Source: Vibrio sinaloensis
Lineage (GTDB): Bacteria; Pseudomonadota; Gammaproteobacteria; Enterobacterales; Vibrionaceae
Assembly (NCBI RefSeq): GCF_000808535.1
Contig: NZ_JWLV01000020.1
Location: 1 to 64,000, forward strand
Reading direction: 5' to 3'
DNA length: 64,000 nucleotides
Each line of letters begins with the position of its first letter. Position 1 is the stretch's first letter. The notes below the pieces were generated by a model, which saw only the letters and a program-made list of their open reading frames with translations, did not search any database and was not told the origin of the DNA. The position numbers and the translations under genes are program-made. Shown piece by piece: positions 19,641 to 30,718 of this stretch.

Positions 19641-20027
19641 TTACTGATGTTTAAACTTGATGATGTCGCGACGCTGTTTCTTATCGGGGCGACGATCAGG
19701 GCTAGGATTGTGAGCATGAAGTTTTCGCTGCATGGCGTTTTCTTCACGCTTATTTACGCTTTCGGCGGTTTCACTGTATAGGGTTTGAGCTTCTGGGGCG
19801 CCACGGCGTTGATCAGAAATCTTTTCTATTACAACGGTTTTCTCTTCGTGACCTTGACGAAGGGTAATGATGGCACCGAGTTCAACAGCCTTACTCGGCT
19901 TGCTTCGTTGGCCATTATAGTGAACTTTGCCGCCATCGACCATATTTCGAGCAATGGAGCGAGTCTTATAAAAGCGCGCGGCCCAAAGCCATTTATCGAG
20001 TCTGACTGCTTCTGTTTGGGAACCCAT
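19641..20027 (-). CDS. hslR: Ribosome-associated heat shock protein Hsp15
   Basis: A 128-residue S4-domain RNA-binding protein that rescues free 50S subunits carrying blocked nascent chain-tRNA. The S4 fold begins at VRLDKWLWAARFYKTRS (residue ~8), followed by KVHYNGQRSKPSKAVELG. The C-terminus is strongly basic (DRRPDKKQRRDIIKF). The start ATG at 20027 has a GAGGT at slightly long spacing. It is upstream of hslO and divergent from the type II secretion operon. Confidence 0.95.
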   Translation of the reverse strand: MGSQTEAVRLDKWLWAARFYKTRSIARNMVDGGKVHYNGQRSKPSKAVELGAIITLRQGHEEKTVVIEKISDQRRGAPEAQTLYSETAESVNKREENAMQRKLHAHNPSPDRRPDKKQRRDIIKFKHQ

Positions 20028-20160
20028 TGGGAATAGTGACCTCTAAGGATGGTGGATGTGGATGCCAATATGTTGAAGTAACAATGGTGACATGCCGCCC
20101 ATTTTTCAAGCGAGAGTTGCAAAAATGTCTTTTGCAAGGCTGTACAAATAGAGTAAACGG

Positions 20161-20188
20161 TTTAGCTTGTTTCATATTTTGGTACAAT
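20161..20188 (+). promoter_or_regulatory. Possible promoter of the type II secretion operon
   Basis: TACAAT at 20183-20188 fits a -10 box, with a weak -35 (TTTAGC) 16 bases before it. It lies 64 bases ahead of the gspC start in the 224-base gap between the divergent hslR and gspC. No regulator site was recognised. Confidence 0.4.
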
Positions 20189-20251
20189 GATTGGCTGCCC
20201 TTTTGATTATCGGGCGCCATTTTTACTCAGCGCAAACGAGAAGGATATTCA

Positions 20252-21142
20252 GTGAAGCAACAAGGCGTAAGCGCACTTTATAAGTTGGGCGAGTCAGTAA
20301 AAGAAGTTCAAGTGCAGCAGCGTATTAGCTTTACCTTAATGACGTTGTTGCTCGCGTTGAGTGCGTGGATTTTAGGACAACTGATTTGGCAACCTTTAGT
20401 GTCTGATAGCGTGACTAAATGGCAACCTGTCCTCGCCTCGTCTGGGAAGCCTACCGCCTCACAAACCGTCAACTTGTCAGAGCTGCAGAATAGTCACTTA
20501 TTCGGTGAATATCAGGAGCAACGTCAAGTTGTTACACAACCAAAAGTCGAAGATGCTCCGAAAAGCCGTTTGAATGTGGTATTGGTGGGCGTGGTTCAGA
20601 GTACAAACTCTAATAAGAGCCTCGCGGTGATCGCCAATCGAGGCAAGCAAGCCACCTACGGGATTGGCGAAGTTATAGAAGGCACGCGAGCGAAATTATA
20701 CCAAGTACAGGTTGACCGTGTGATTATCGACAATGCTGGTCGCAACGAGACGGTCATGTTGGAAGGCTTGAAGTACACCAAACCCCAGCCGACACCAGAC
20801 ACTTCACCTGTTCGTCAACCTGCTCAAGTCTCAGAGCAAAAACTCGAGCAGATACGCCAAGAAATCCAACAGGACGCGAAGCAAATCTTCCAATATGTCC
20901 GAATGTCACAGGTGAAGCGAGATGGCGACGTCTTGGGCTACCGACTGACACCGGGTAAAGATAAAGCGCTGTTTGACTCTGTCGGTTTAAAACCGGGTGA
21001 TGTCGCGACACAAATAAATGGATTGGATTTAAAAGACTCAGCGGCGATGGGAGAGATTTTCCAAACCATCTCTGACATGACTGAGTTGACTCTCACGGTT
21101 GAGCGAGATGGCCAACCCTACGAGATATACATTGAATTATAA
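20252..21142 (+). CDS. gspC: Type II secretion inner membrane protein GspC (EpsC)
   Basis: A 296-residue bitopic protein that links the inner-membrane platform to the secretin. A short cytoplasmic end is followed by a membrane segment at about 28-50 and a homology region at about 105-170 that contacts the secretin N0 domain. A C-terminal PDZ-like domain (~200-296) contains DSVGLKPGDVATQINGLDL. The start is a GTG at 20252 with AAGGA upstream. It is the first gene of the operon gspC-D-E-F-G-H-I-J-K-L-M-N, called eps in vibrios. Confidence 0.96.
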   Translation: MKQQGVSALYKLGESVKEVQVQQRISFTLMTLLLALSAWILGQLIWQPLVSDSVTKWQPVLASSGKPTASQTVNLSELQNSHLFGEYQEQRQVVTQPKVEDAPKSRLNVVLVGVVQSTNSNKSLAVIANRGKQATYGIGEVIEGTRAKLYQVQVDRVIIDNAGRNETVMLEGLKYTKPQPTPDTSPVRQPAQVSEQKLEQIRQEIQQDAKQIFQYVRMSQVKRDGDVLGYRLTPGKDKALFDSVGLKPGDVATQINGLDLKDSAAMGEIFQTISDMTELTLTVERDGQPYEIYIEL

Positions 21143-21180
21143 AACAGCGTTGGCTTTGTTCATCGCATGAGGAGTAACGA

Positions 21181-23214
21181 GTGAACCATTGGCTCAAGAA
21201 AAGCGCATGGCTTTTAGCAGGAAGCTTACTGACCGCACCTAGCTTAGTCACGGCGAACGAAAACACGTTCAGTGCCAGCTTCAAAGGCACAGACATTCAA
21301 GAATTCATCAATATTGTTGGCCGTAACCTAGATAAAACCATCATTGTTGACCCTTCCGTTCGCGGCAAAGTTGACGTGCGTAGTTACGATATGTTGACGG
21401 AAGAGCAATACTACAGCTTCTTCCTCAATGTATTGGAAGTGTATGGTTATGCCGTGGTTGAAATGGACAACGGCGTTGTTAAGGTCGTTAAGTCGAAAGA
21501 CGCCAAAACTTCTGCGATTCCAGTGGTGGGCGACGGCTCGGTAAAAGGCGATGAAGTCGTGACGCGAGTGGTCGCGGTGCGCAACGTTTCTGTCCGTGAG
21601 CTTTCTCCTCTATTACGCCAGTTAAACGACAATGCCGGTGCGGGTAACGTCGTGCACTACGATCCGGCAAACATCATCTTGATTACTGGCCGTGCTGCGG
21701 TTGTGAACCGTTTGGCTGACATCATCAAGCGTGTCGACCAAGCGGGTGACAAAGAGATCGAAGTGGTTGATCTTGATAACGCATCAGCCGCTGAAATGGT
21801 GCGAATCGTTGAAGCACTTAATAAAACCAATGACAGCAAAAACACCCCTGCTTTTCTACAGCCTAAACTTGTGGCTGACGACCGAACAAACTCAATCCTC
21901 ATCTCTGGTGACCCTCAAGTGCGCCAGCGTTTACGTAAGTTGATCAAGCAGCTTGATGTAGAAATGGCATCGAAAGGCAACAATCGCGTTGTGTATCTAA
22001 AATATGCCAAAGCAGAAGAATTGGTTGATGTGCTAAAAGGCGTGTCAGACAACCTTCAAGCTGAAAAGTCCGCGGGAAGCAAGAGCAGTTCAAGTGCCAA
22101 GCGTGGTGAAGTGATGATCGCAGCGCACCCAGATACCAATGCGTTAGTACTGACTGCGCCGCCAGATATCATGAATGCACTTCAAGATGTGATTTCTCAG
22201 CTAGATATTCGCCGAGCTCAGGTATTGATTGAGGCACTTATTGTTGAGATGGCAGAAGGTGACGGTATTAATCTTGGCGTGCAATGGGGTTCGTTAGAGA
22301 CGGGTGCCATGATTCAGTATGGCAACGCAGGCGCACCGATTGGCAAAGTGATGGTCGGTCTAGAAGAAGCTAAGGACACTGAGACCACGAAAGCGGTTTA
22401 CAACTCTGATGGTGATTTCCTTCGAAATGAGACCACGACAGAAAAAGGTGATTACTCGACATTAGCTGCGGCCTTGGCTGGCGTAAACGGCGCAGCGGTG
22501 AGCTTAGTGATGGGTGACTGGACGGCGTTGATCAGTGCCGTGTCGACTGATTCAAACTCAAACATCCTGTCCTCTCCAAGCATTACTGTTATGGATAATG
22601 GTGAAGCGTCGTTCATTGTTGGTGAGGAAGTACCTGTACTTACAGGCTCTACCGCCGGCTCAAGCAATGACAACCCATTCCAAACGGTTGATCGTAAGGA
22701 AGTGGGCATCAAGCTTAAAGTGGTTCCACAAATCAATGAAGGTAACTCTGTTCAGCTTAACATTGAGCAAGAAGTTTCTAACGTCTTGAGCCCTAATGGT
22801 GCAGTGGATGTTCGTTTTGCTAAACGTCAGTTGAACACGTCGGTGATGGTGAATGACGGCCAAATGATTGTGCTGGGTGGATTGATTGACGAGCGAGCGT
22901 TAGAAAGTGAATCAAAAGTGCCGTTGCTTGGCGATATCCCTGTGCTAGGGCATTTGTTTAAGTCGACCAGCACTCAGGTTGAAAAGAAAAACCTCATGGT
23001 ATTTATCAAGCCAACCATCATTCGCGATGGCATGACGGCCGATGGTATTACCCAGCGTAAGTACAACTTCATCCGAGCGGAACAGCTCTATAAAGCCGAC
23101 CAAGGTTTGAAATTGATGGATGATGGTCATATTCCAGTACTGCCGAAATATGGGGATGACATTCGCCACCCTGCCGAAATCCAAGCATTCGTTGATCAAA
23201 TGGAAACCAACTAA
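21181..23214 (+). CDS. gspD: Type II secretion outer membrane secretin GspD (EpsD)
   Basis: A 677-residue secretin forming the outer-membrane channel. A signal peptide (~1-25) precedes N0 (from [19 protein letters not shown]) and the repeated N1-N3 domains. The secretin core (~340-600) ends with the conserved [18 protein letters not shown]-terminal tail probably binds a pilotin, which is not encoded here. A Ser-rich insert ([13 protein letters not shown]) lies in the N3 region near 300. The start is a GTG at 21181 after GGAG. Its stop codon shares one base with the gspE start. Confidence 0.97.
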   Translation: MNHWLKKSAWLLAGSLLTAPSLVTANENTFSASFKGTDIQEFINIVGRNLDKTIIVDPSVRGKVDVRSYDMLTEEQYYSFFLNVLEVYGYAVVEMDNGVVKVVKSKDAKTSAIPVVGDGSVKGDEVVTRVVAVRNVSVRELSPLLRQLNDNAGAGNVVHYDPANIILITGRAAVVNRLADIIKRVDQAGDKEIEVVDLDNASAAEMVRIVEALNKTNDSKNTPAFLQPKLVADDRTNSILISGDPQVRQRLRKLIKQLDVEMASKGNNRVVYLKYAKAEELVDVLKGVSDNLQAEKSAGSKSSSSAKRGEVMIAAHPDTNALVLTAPPDIMNALQDVISQLDIRRAQVLIEALIVEMAEGDGINLGVQWGSLETGAMIQYGNAGAPIGKVMVGLEEAKDTETTKAVYNSDGDFLRNETTTEKGDYSTLAAALAGVNGAAVSLVMGDWTALISAVSTDSNSNILSSPSITVMDNGEASFIVGEEVPVLTGSTAGSSNDNPFQTVDRKEVGIKLKVVPQINEGNSVQLNIEQEVSNVLSPNGAVDVRFAKRQLNTSVMVNDGQMIVLGGLIDERALESESKVPLLGDIPVLGHLFKSTSTQVEKKNLMVFIKPTIIRDGMTADGITQRKYNFIRAEQLYKADQGLKLMDDGHIPVLPKYGDDIRHPAEIQAFVDQMETN

Positions 23215-24704
23215 TGACTATGGAAGCGGTAACCACGGTGCGTCGTTTGCCTTTCAGCTTCGCTAATCGTTTTAAATTGGTTCTAGAGCCAAGCGAGCGC
23301 GGGGCAGTACTCTATTACATTGCGCCTCTCGCAGTGCCAGCGCTGCTTGAAGTGCAGCGCGTGGCTGGGCAAAACATCACCCTAGAAGAGCTCACGAAAG
23401 AGGCGTTCGAACACAAGCTCACGCAGGCGTATCAGCGTGACTCGTCGGAAGCTCGCCAGTTAATGGAAGACATTGGTGCCGACAATGACGATTTCTTCTC
23501 GCTTGCAGAAGACCTTCCTCAAGATGAAGACTTGCTCGAGTCAGAAGACGATGCGCCAATCATCAAGTTGATCAACGCGATGTTGGGTGAGGCCATCAAA
23601 GAAGGCGCCTCTGATATTCATATTGAGACGTTTGAAAAGAGCCTAGCGATTCGATTCCGTGTTGATGGCGTGCTTCGTGACGTCTTGTCTCCAAGCCGTA
23701 AGCTGTCGCCCCTATTGGTTTCTCGTGTGAAGGTCATGGCTAAACTGGATATTGCAGAAAAACGCGTGCCACAAGACGGCCGTATTTCGCTGCGTATCGG
23801 TGGCCGAGCGGTGGATGTGCGTGTTTCAACCATGCCTTCATCCCATGGTGAACGCGTGGTAATGCGTCTGCTAGATAAAAACGCGACCCGCTTAGATTTA
23901 CACAGCTTGGGCATGACAGAGCGCAACCATGATCACTTCCGGACCATGATTGCGCGACCGCACGGCATCATTTTGGTGACCGGTCCAACTGGCTCGGGTA
24001 AGTCGACAACCTTGTACGCAGGCTTACAAGAGCTCAACAGCAACGAGCGAAATATCCTGACTGTCGAAGATCCGATTGAATTTGATATCGATGGAATTGG
24101 TCAAACGCAGGTCAACCCGAAGGTCGATATGACCTTTGCTCGCGGTTTGCGTGCTATTTTGCGTCAAGACCCAGATGTGGTGATGGTCGGAGAGATTCGT
24201 GACTTAGAAACGGCGCAAATCGCAGTCCAAGCCTCGTTGACAGGTCACTTAGTGATGTCGACGCTGCACACCAATACTGCGGTAGGTGCCATTACACGTC
24301 TTCGTGATATGGGCATTGAACCCTTCCTGATTTCTTCTTCATTACTTGGCGTGCTGGCTCAGCGACTAGTCAGAACGTTGTGCTCGGACTGTAAAGAGCC
24401 TTATGAAGCAGACAAAGAGACTAAAAAGCTGTTTGGCCTGAAGAAGAAAGAGGACCTGACTCTCTATCGCCCATGTGGTTGTGAGACGTGTAACTACAAA
24501 GGTTATCGCGGACGTACCGGCATCCATGAACTCTTGGTGGTGAACGAGCAAGTCCAAGAATTGATTCATGGCGAAGCGGGTGAACAAGCGATTGAAAAAG
24601 CGATTCGTGAGGACGTGCCGAGTATTCGTGAAGACGGTTTATCCAAAGTACGCAATGGGATCACCTCTCTTGAAGAAGTGATGCGAGTGACTAAGGAAGG
24701 GTAA
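23214..24704 (+). CDS. gspE: Type II secretion ATPase GspE (EpsE)
   Basis: A 496-residue cytoplasmic hexameric ATPase powering pseudopilus assembly. The N-terminal domain binds GspL. Walker A is [10 protein letters not shown] near residue 260, the Asp box follows, and Walker B is [12 protein letters not shown] near 320. The His box follows. A four-cysteine zinc element is present: CSDC near 396 and CGCETC near 429. The start ATG at 23214 overlaps the gspD stop, so translation is likely coupled. The length is normal. Confidence 0.98.
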   Translation: MTMEAVTTVRRLPFSFANRFKLVLEPSERGAVLYYIAPLAVPALLEVQRVAGQNITLEELTKEAFEHKLTQAYQRDSSEARQLMEDIGADNDDFFSLAEDLPQDEDLLESEDDAPIIKLINAMLGEAIKEGASDIHIETFEKSLAIRFRVDGVLRDVLSPSRKLSPLLVSRVKVMAKLDIAEKRVPQDGRISLRIGGRAVDVRVSTMPSSHGERVVMRLLDKNATRLDLHSLGMTERNHDHFRTMIARPHGIILVTGPTGSGKSTTLYAGLQELNSNERNILTVEDPIEFDIDGIGQTQVNPKVDMTFARGLRAILRQDPDVVMVGEIRDLETAQIAVQASLTGHLVMSTLHTNTAVGAITRLRDMGIEPFLISSSLLGVLAQRLVRTLCSDCKEPYEADKETKKLFGLKKKEDLTLYRPCGCETCNYKGYRGRTGIHELLVVNEQVQELIHGEAGEQAIEKAIREDVPSIREDGLSKVRNGITSLEEVMRVTKEG

Positions 24705-25927
24705 TGGCAGCATTTGAGTATAAGGCTCTCAATGCCAAAGGTAAGACTCAGAAAGGCGTGATCGAAGGCGATAACGCCCGTCAGGTCCGTGCTCGTCTTA
24801 AAGAGCAAGGGCTGGTGCCGGTTGAGGTGAACGAAACTCGTCAGAAAGCCAAGAAGCAGAGTAGCCAACCGAGCCTGAGTTTTAAGCGTGGTATCAGTAC
24901 GCCGGATTTAGCGCTGATCACTCGTCAACTTGCGACCCTAGTTCAATCCGGTATGCCGCTGGAAGAGTGCTTGAAGGCGGTTTCTGAGCAATCCGAGAAG
25001 CCACGTATTCGCACCATGTTGCTCGCGGTACGCTCAAAAGTGGTGGAAGGTTATACCTTAGCCGACAGCTTAGCGGACTACCCGCATATCTTTGACGAGC
25101 TGTTTCGTTCGATGGTTCAAGCGGGCGAAAAATCAGGTCACCTTGATGGCGTACTGGAGCGTCTAGCTGACTATGCGGAAAATCGTCAGAAGCTGCGCTC
25201 AAAGTTGCAGCAAGCGATGATTTATCCGGTAGTGCTGGTGGTGTTTGCTGTTGGTATCGTGGCGTTCTTGCTTGCGGCAGTGGTGCCAAAAATCGTCGGT
25301 CAGTTTGTGCAAATGGGCCAAGAGTTGCCTCAATCAACGCAGTTTTTGTTGGCGTCCAGTGATTTTATTCAGCATTGGGGCTTGCAACTGCTGCTTGCGA
25401 TTATCGTCTTGGTTTACGCGATCAAGATGATGCTGCGCTCGCCAAACGTGCGATTGAATTGGGATCGCCGTGTCGTCCGTTTGCCTCTGATTGGTAAAAT
25501 ATCACGCGGGCTCAACACCTCTCGATTTGCGCGAACGCTCTCTATTTGTACCTCGAGCGCAATCCCGATTCTGGATGGGATGAAAGTGGCGGTGGATGTT
25601 ATGTCCAACCATTTTGTTAAACAGCAAGTGATGTTGGCGCGAGATAATGTCCGTGAAGGGGCAAGTTTGCGCAAAGCTCTCGATCAGACCAAGTTGTTCC
25701 CACCGATGATGCTGCATATGATTGCCAGTGGTGAGCAAAGTGGTGAACTGGAAGGGATGCTGACCCGTGCAGCGGACAACCAAGACGCTAACTTCGAGTC
25801 GACCATCAATATTGCTTTAGGAATTTTCACCCCTGCGTTGATTGCTTTGATGGCGGGGTTAGTACTGTTCATTGTGATGGCGACCTTGATGCCAATCCTA
25901 GAAATGAACAACTTAATGAGTGGATAA
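24704..25927 (+). CDS. gspF: Type II secretion inner membrane protein GspF (EpsF)
   Basis: A 407-residue polytopic platform protein. It has two cytoplasmic helical GspF repeats (~70-190 and ~275-390), each followed by membrane segments, with three hydrophobic stretches at about 172-193, 223-243 and 377-400. The motif FVQMGQELPQSTQFLL is typical of the linker after the first membrane helix. The start ATG overlaps the gspE stop by one base. It likely transmits ATPase movement to the growing pseudopilus. Confidence 0.97.
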   Translation: MAAFEYKALNAKGKTQKGVIEGDNARQVRARLKEQGLVPVEVNETRQKAKKQSSQPSLSFKRGISTPDLALITRQLATLVQSGMPLEECLKAVSEQSEKPRIRTMLLAVRSKVVEGYTLADSLADYPHIFDELFRSMVQAGEKSGHLDGVLERLADYAENRQKLRSKLQQAMIYPVVLVVFAVGIVAFLLAAVVPKIVGQFVQMGQELPQSTQFLLASSDFIQHWGLQLLLAIIVLVYAIKMMLRSPNVRLNWDRRVVRLPLIGKISRGLNTSRFARTLSICTSSAIPILDGMKVAVDVMSNHFVKQQVMLARDNVREGASLRKALDQTKLFPPMMLHMIASGEQSGELEGMLTRAADNQDANFESTINIALGIFTPALIALMAGLVLFIVMATLMPILEMNNLMSG

Positions 25928-25972
25928 CGTAGAGGACACTCGTGTACCTCAGATTTTGGTTTGGAGAAAATA

Positions 25973-26416
25973 ATGAAAAATAGAACTAAGAAACAGTCTG
26001 GCTTTACCTTACTGGAAGTCATGGTTGTTGTTGTTATCTTAGGCATTCTGGCGAGCTTTGTTGTGCCTAACTTGTTGGGCAACAAAGAGAAAGCCGATCA
26101 ACAAAAAGCGATCACGGATATCGTGGCATTGGAAAATGCGCTAGACATGTACAAGCTTGATAACAGCGTGTACCCGAACACCGACCAAGGGTTGGATGCA
26201 CTAGTCACCAAACCATCTAGCCCAGAGCCACGCAACTATCGCGATGGTGGTTACATCAAGCGCCTACCGACAGACCCTTGGGGTAACGACTACCAATACC
26301 TAAGCCCGGGTGACAAAGGGTCAGTGGACATCTTCACGCTAGGTGCTGATGGTCAAGAAGGCGGTGAAGGTGCCAATGCTGATATTGGTAACTGGAACAT
26401 TCAAGACTTCCAGTAA
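25973..26416 (+). CDS. gspG: Type II secretion major pseudopilin GspG (EpsG)
   Basis: A 147-residue major pseudopilin. The prepilin signal KKQSG is cut before FTLLEVMVV, with Glu at +5. The hydrophobic helix and the family's calcium-site and C-terminal regions follow (LPTDPWGNDYQYLSPG near 100). The ATG at 25973 has GGAG ten bases ahead and gives the normal short leader. An in-frame TTG at 25961 would overlap that ribosome site. The prepilin peptidase is not in this window. Confidence 0.96.
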   Translation: MKNRTKKQSGFTLLEVMVVVVILGILASFVVPNLLGNKEKADQQKAITDIVALENALDMYKLDNSVYPNTDQGLDALVTKPSSPEPRNYRDGGYIKRLPTDPWGNDYQYLSPGDKGSVDIFTLGADGQEGGEGANADIGNWNIQDFQ

Positions 26417-26460
26417 CCACTAATCTTTGCAAAGGGGGCAGCCAACTGCTCCCGATTCTT

Positions 26461-27048
26461 ATGCTCAGCCGTAAAGGGTTTACCCTCATTGAGATCTTAT
26501 TAGTACTTGTGCTGCTTTCAGTTGCATCGGTCGCTGTCATCTCAACATTACCGCAGAAAAGCTCAGACGAAGCGAAAAGTCAGGCGCTCTCCCTTTATCA
26601 TCGCTTACAACTTCTCAATGAGGAGGCGATTTTGAGTGGCCGAGATTACGGTGTGCGCTTTGACGAAAAACGCTCGAGTTACCTTTTAATGGCACTTGAG
26701 AGCGAAGGTTGGAAAAAACTCGACGATGAACAGATTCCGGAACAAGCACAACTACCAGATTCACTGGCGATGCTCCTTGAGTTAGGTGGAAACAGTTGGA
26801 AAGACGAAGATCGACTTTTCAAGCCAGGTAGCCTGTTTGATGAGGAGATGTTTGCCGATGTTGAAGAAGAGAAAAAGCTCAAGCCGCCGCAAGTGTTTAT
26901 TATGTCGAGCGGAGAAGTGACCCCATTTTCTATTGCCATTTATCCTCAAGAGCGAAGTGTCGAAAAGGATGCATGGCGAGTAGTGGCAAAAGAAAATGGC
27001 CAAATCATTGTTCTAGCCCCGGGAGAGAGCGATGAAGAAGATCAATAA
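26461..27048 (+). CDS. gspH: Type II secretion minor pseudopilin GspH (EpsH)
   Basis: A 195-residue minor pseudopilin. The leader MLSRKG is cut before FTLIEILLV with Glu at +5, followed by a hydrophobic helix to about residue 28. The globular part is acidic, with DEEMFADVEEEKKLKPPQ near 130. Its end overlaps gspI by 17 bases. The ribosome site is weak, which may keep it below the level of gspG. Confidence 0.94.
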   Translation: MLSRKGFTLIEILLVLVLLSVASVAVISTLPQKSSDEAKSQALSLYHRLQLLNEEAILSGRDYGVRFDEKRSSYLLMALESEGWKKLDDEQIPEQAQLPDSLAMLLELGGNSWKDEDRLFKPGSLFDEEMFADVEEEKKLKPPQVFIMSSGEVTPFSIAIYPQERSVEKDAWRVVAKENGQIIVLAPGESDEEDQ

Positions 27049-27388
27049 AGGTTTCACCTTATTAGAGGTGTTGGTTGCACTGGCGATTTTCGCCACCGCT
27101 GCCATCGCTACGATTCGTTCAGTGAGTCAGCACATTAATACGCTCAGCTACCTAGAGGAAAAAACCTTCGCTTCAATGGTGGTGGATAATCAAATGGCGA
27201 AAGTGATCTTGTCGGGTCGCAAACCCACCAAGAAACAAGGAAGCGAAGAGTTGGCTGGTCGAGAGTGGTTCTGGACAATCGAGCCTGTTTCGACAACTGG
27301 TGATTTACTGCAGGCTTTTGATGTCAGTGTGTCAGACAAAAAAGGTGGCGCCTCCATCGTGACGGTAAGAAGCTATGTCGCCAAATAA
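27032..27388 (+). CDS. gspI: Type II secretion minor pseudopilin GspI (EpsI)
   Basis: A 118-residue minor pseudopilin. The leader MKKINKG precedes FTLLEVLVALAIFA with Glu at +5. In known systems GspI, J and K form the tip complex that starts the pseudopilus. The start ATG at 27032 follows GGGAGAG inside the end of gspH. It overlaps gspJ by 14 bases. Confidence 0.95.
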   Translation: MKKINKGFTLLEVLVALAIFATAAIATIRSVSQHINTLSYLEEKTFASMVVDNQMAKVILSGRKPTKKQGSEELAGREWFWTIEPVSTTGDLLQAFDVSVSDKKGGASIVTVRSYVAK

Positions 27389-28031
27389 GCGTTTCCAGCG
27401 CCGCCAGCAAGGCTTTACCCTTATTGAGGTTTTGGTTGCGATAGCTATTTTCGCCAGCTTGAGTGTCGGTGCGTATCAAGTGCTAAACCAAGTTCAGCGC
27501 AGTAATGAGCTCTCTTTGGAGCGCAGTGAGCGGCTAAAAACCTTGCAGCGCGCCTTGGTCTTTATGAACAATGACTTTCGCCAAATGGCTCTCAGACAAA
27601 CACGCACCCAAGGTGAGGTGCCGTCATCACAGCTTGTTCACTGGCAAGATTATCTGCTCGACTCAGACACCAAAGGGGTGATGTTTGCCCGTAGTGGCTG
27701 GCATAACCCACAGCAGCAGTTTCCTCGTGGAGAGGTAACCAAAGTGGGGTATCGAATCAAAGATGAACAACTTGAGCGTGTGTGGTGGCGATACCCTGAC
27801 ACACCAGCAGGGCAAGCGCCTGTGGTGATGCCATTGATTGATAAGGTCGAGAGTTTTGATTTGCGCTTTTTTGATGGTCAAAACTGGCAACAAACGTGGG
27901 AAAAGAAAAACGCTCTGCCTCAAGCCATCACGGTCATTTTGGAGCTTAAGGATTACGGGCGCATTGAGCGAATTTATCTCACCAATGGTGGAGAGTTGAC
28001 GCCGACCGGAGGTACCGATGAGTCGAGTTAA
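27375..28031 (+). CDS. gspJ: Type II secretion minor pseudopilin GspJ (EpsJ)
   Basis: A 218-residue minor pseudopilin of the tip complex. The leader [13 protein letters not shown] precedes [14 protein letters not shown] with Glu at +5. The globular domain ends with LTNGGEL. The gene overlaps gspI by 14 bases and gspK by 14 bases, indicating translational coupling. Confidence 0.95.
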   Translation: MSPNKRFQRRQQGFTLIEVLVAIAIFASLSVGAYQVLNQVQRSNELSLERSERLKTLQRALVFMNNDFRQMALRQTRTQGEVPSSQLVHWQDYLLDSDTKGVMFARSGWHNPQQQFPRGEVTKVGYRIKDEQLERVWWRYPDTPAGQAPVVMPLIDKVESFDLRFFDGQNWQQTWEKKNALPQAITVILELKDYGRIERIYLTNGGELTPTGGTDESS

Positions 28032-29037
28032 GCCTCAGCGCGGTGTTGCCTTGATCGTGGTGTTACTCCTTCTGGCGGTTATGGTCAGTATTGCCGCGAG
28101 TATGGCCGATCGCCTATTTGGTCAGTTTAAGCGAGCTACCAATCAAATTAATTACCAGCAAGCCTACTGGTACAGCATTGGTGTCGAAGCCTTGGCTAAG
28201 GTCGGTATTGAGCAGAGCTACAAAGATGCGGACACCATCAACCTGTCACAGCCTTGGGCGCTTGAAGAGCAGACTTACCCACTTGATTACGGCACCCTAA
28301 AGGGGCGATTGGTGGATCAGCAGGCTTGTTTTAATCTCAACGCCTTAGTGGATGCGAAGCAAGATGCTGGCTCAGATAAAGTGCCGTATCTAGTCGAGAG
28401 CCTACAGAACCTGATGGAACAGTTAGACGTTGAGAATTACCAAGCAGAAGCGGTTGCCCAGTCCGTATGGGAATTTGTTGACCGAAATACCACGGTTAAC
28501 TCCGTTTCTGGCGTGGAAGACAGCTACTACGAGTCAATGACGCCTGCCTACTTAGCGGCTAACGGCTTACTGGCAGACAGTTCTGAATTGCGCGCAATCC
28601 ACCAAGTCTCTGGCGAGGTGATGAAGACCTTAGCGCCTTACGTTTGCGCCATACCCACGACGGAGTTTCGATTGAACGTCAATACCGTTCGCCCAGAGCA
28701 AGCAGAACTCCTGAGTGCGTTATTCCAGCCCCACATCAGTGTCGACCAAGCCAAGCAGGTATTGGAAGATCGACCGTTTGACGGCTGGGCAAGCGTCGAA
28801 GACTTTTTGAATGAAGGTGCGTTTGCAAGTATCAAACAAGAAACATTGAAACCCATCAAAGGTTACCTATCGGTTGATAGTAAATATTTTGAAATGGATG
28901 CAGAAATACTAGTAGGGGATTCGCGAGTGCGGATTCGTAGCCTGCTATTTAGTGATAATCGAGAAACTGCCACGGTAATTAGCCGTCGCTTTGGAGGTAT
29001 CGGTGAGCGAGTTTCTGATCGTTCGACTGAGCAATAA
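28018..29037 (+). CDS. gspK: Type II secretion minor pseudopilin GspK (EpsK)
   Basis: A 339-residue minor pseudopilin, the largest of the tip complex. The leader MSRVKPQRG precedes [20 protein letters not shown]. As is usual for GspK, the glutamate at +5 is replaced by a hydrophobic residue. The two helical domains contain [18 protein letters not shown] near 220. The start ATG at 28018 follows GGAGGT. Its end overlaps gspL by 35 bases. Confidence 0.95.
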   Translation: MSRVKPQRGVALIVVLLLLAVMVSIAASMADRLFGQFKRATNQINYQQAYWYSIGVEALAKVGIEQSYKDADTINLSQPWALEEQTYPLDYGTLKGRLVDQQACFNLNALVDAKQDAGSDKVPYLVESLQNLMEQLDVENYQAEAVAQSVWEFVDRNTTVNSVSGVEDSYYESMTPAYLAANGLLADSSELRAIHQVSGEVMKTLAPYVCAIPTTEFRLNVNTVRPEQAELLSALFQPHISVDQAKQVLEDRPFDGWASVEDFLNEGAFASIKQETLKPIKGYLSVDSKYFEMDAEILVGDSRVRIRSLLFSDNRETATVISRRFGGIGERVSDRSTEQ

Positions 29038-30214
29038 TACCAACGCCGCCATTCAATGGTTGGTTTGGGCTGAGCAGCAAAAGGAAGTGATCGCGAGCGG
29101 AGAGCTGGCGAGTTGGGAGCATCTCTCTGATCTGACCGATTATGCTGACAACCGTCGCACCATTGTGCTGCTATCGACGGCGAGCATTGTTTTGACTGAG
29201 GTTGAAATTCCCGCGGGTGGCAGCCGCCAATTTGAAGCCATGCTGCCATTTATTGTTGAAGATGAATTGGCTCAAGATGTAGAGCAGCTTCACTTTACCA
29301 TTTTGGGCAAACAGGCTGGTCACGCTCAAGTGTGTGCGGTTGAAAAAAGTTGGTTGAAGCAGATTCTTCATGGGTTGGCTGAGGCAGGCTGTCAAGTCCA
29401 AAAGGTGATGCCTGACGTGCTGGCGCTACCAACGCAAGAGGGCATCAGCGCGGTTGAGTTAGACGACATGTGGCTACTGAAAAAAGGGCCGCATCAAGGC
29501 CTTGCTATTCACTCAGATTGGCTAGGCATGGTGGCGCAATCGGACTGGGTTAAACAGCAAGATGACTACTTGCCGTTAACCGCGTACTCAACGTTGCCTG
29601 AGCTTACCTTAGCTGACGGGCAAGAGTGGCACAATGGTGAGCCAACGCTCGTGATGCAGATGCTGGCGCAAGAAGCGGTTGGCAGCAAAATTACGTTGCT
29701 GACAGGTGAGTTTAAGGCAAAGTCTTCGCTAGTCCGTTATTGGAAGGTGTGGCAAAAGGTGGCGGTCGCGGCTGTGGTTCTTATGGCGGTGGTGATGGTC
29801 GACAACCTGCTGCAGATTCAACGCTATGAAGCGCAAGCTGCCGCTTATCGCGCCGAGAGTGAACGCATTTTTCGCCAGTCTTTACCGGGAAAAAACAAGA
29901 TTCCAACGGTGAGTTATCTCAAACGAGAAATGGATCGCGAAGCCAAGCGATTGTCTGGCGGGAGTGTCGATGAATCCATCTTAACTTGGATGACGGGTTT
30001 CCCGGCACTACTAAAACAAGTACCTGGTTTGACGTTAACGAGCTTTAAGTTTGACGGTGCTCGTAAAGAAGTTCGAATTCAAGCACAAAGCAAAGACTTC
30101 CAAACGTTTGAAAAAGCGCGGGAGTTGTTTGCAAGTAAATATCAGGTGGAGCAAGGTCAGTTGAATCGTTCAGGCACATTGGTGAACGGTTCTTACGTAC
30201 TGAAGCCATTATAA
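29003..30214 (+). CDS. gspL: Type II secretion inner membrane protein GspL (EpsL)
   Basis: A 403-residue bitopic protein that anchors the ATPase GspE to the membrane. The cytoplasmic actin-like domain spans residues ~1-245, a membrane segment lies at about 254-273 ([18 protein letters not shown]), and a ferredoxin-like periplasmic domain follows. I chose the GTG at 29003 (protein begins MSEFLIVRL) because GGAGGT stands just before it. An in-frame TTG at 28991 would include that ribosome site. It lies 9 bases before gspM. Confidence 0.95.
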   Translation: MSEFLIVRLSNNTNAAIQWLVWAEQQKEVIASGELASWEHLSDLTDYADNRRTIVLLSTASIVLTEVEIPAGGSRQFEAMLPFIVEDELAQDVEQLHFTILGKQAGHAQVCAVEKSWLKQILHGLAEAGCQVQKVMPDVLALPTQEGISAVELDDMWLLKKGPHQGLAIHSDWLGMVAQSDWVKQQDDYLPLTAYSTLPELTLADGQEWHNGEPTLVMQMLAQEAVGSKITLLTGEFKAKSSLVRYWKVWQKVAVAAVVLMAVVMVDNLLQIQRYEAQAAAYRAESERIFRQSLPGKNKIPTVSYLKREMDREAKRLSGGSVDESILTWMTGFPALLKQVPGLTLTSFKFDGARKEVRIQAQSKDFQTFEKARELFASKYQVEQGQLNRSGTLVNGSYVLKPL

Positions 30215-30223
30215 GGAGCGCAC

Positions 30224-30715
30224 ATGAACGCATTATTAGCCCCGCTCCAAACTTGGTGGAGCAAAATAACCCCACGCGAGCAGCGTTTAGTGATGATCTG
30301 CTCGGCGTTTATCGCATTGGGTAGCCTTTATTGGGGCGTGATTCAGCCCGTGTCTGAACGCGCAGAGGCTGCGCAAATGCGTATCCAAAGTGAAAAGCAG
30401 TTGCTGTCTTGGGTAAAAGAGAAAGCAGATGAGATCAGCCAGTTGCGCAGCCAGACGGGTAAAGTCGTTTCTGGTCAGCCTCTCAATCAAGCCGTATCTT
30501 CGTCCGCTCGTCGCTACAAGGTGGAACTGGTTCGAGTCCAGCCTCGTGGTGAACAGTTGCAAGTGTGGATTGCGCCGATGCCTTTTAACCAGTTTGTTGA
30601 ATGGATTACGGCCTTGCAGGAAGATCACGGTATTTTGGTTAGCTTCCTTGATATCGACAAAGGCGATCGCGAAGGGATGGTGGAAGTGAAGCGTTTACAG
30701 TTGACCAAGGGGTAA
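30224..30715 (+). CDS. gspM: Type II secretion inner membrane protein GspM (EpsM)
   Basis: A 163-residue bitopic protein that stabilises GspL. A short cytoplasmic end (PREQRL near 18) precedes a membrane segment at about 23-42 and a coiled periplasmic region. A small ferredoxin-like domain at about 80-160 contains WIAPMPFNQFVEWITAL. The start ATG follows AAGGAG. It lies between gspL and gspN with gaps of 9 and 3 bases. Confidence 0.95.
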   Translation: MNALLAPLQTWWSKITPREQRLVMICSAFIALGSLYWGVIQPVSERAEAAQMRIQSEKQLLSWVKEKADEISQLRSQTGKVVSGQPLNQAVSSSARRYKVELVRVQPRGEQLQVWIAPMPFNQFVEWITALQEDHGILVSFLDIDKGDREGMVEVKRLQLTKG

Positions 30716-30718
30716 TGT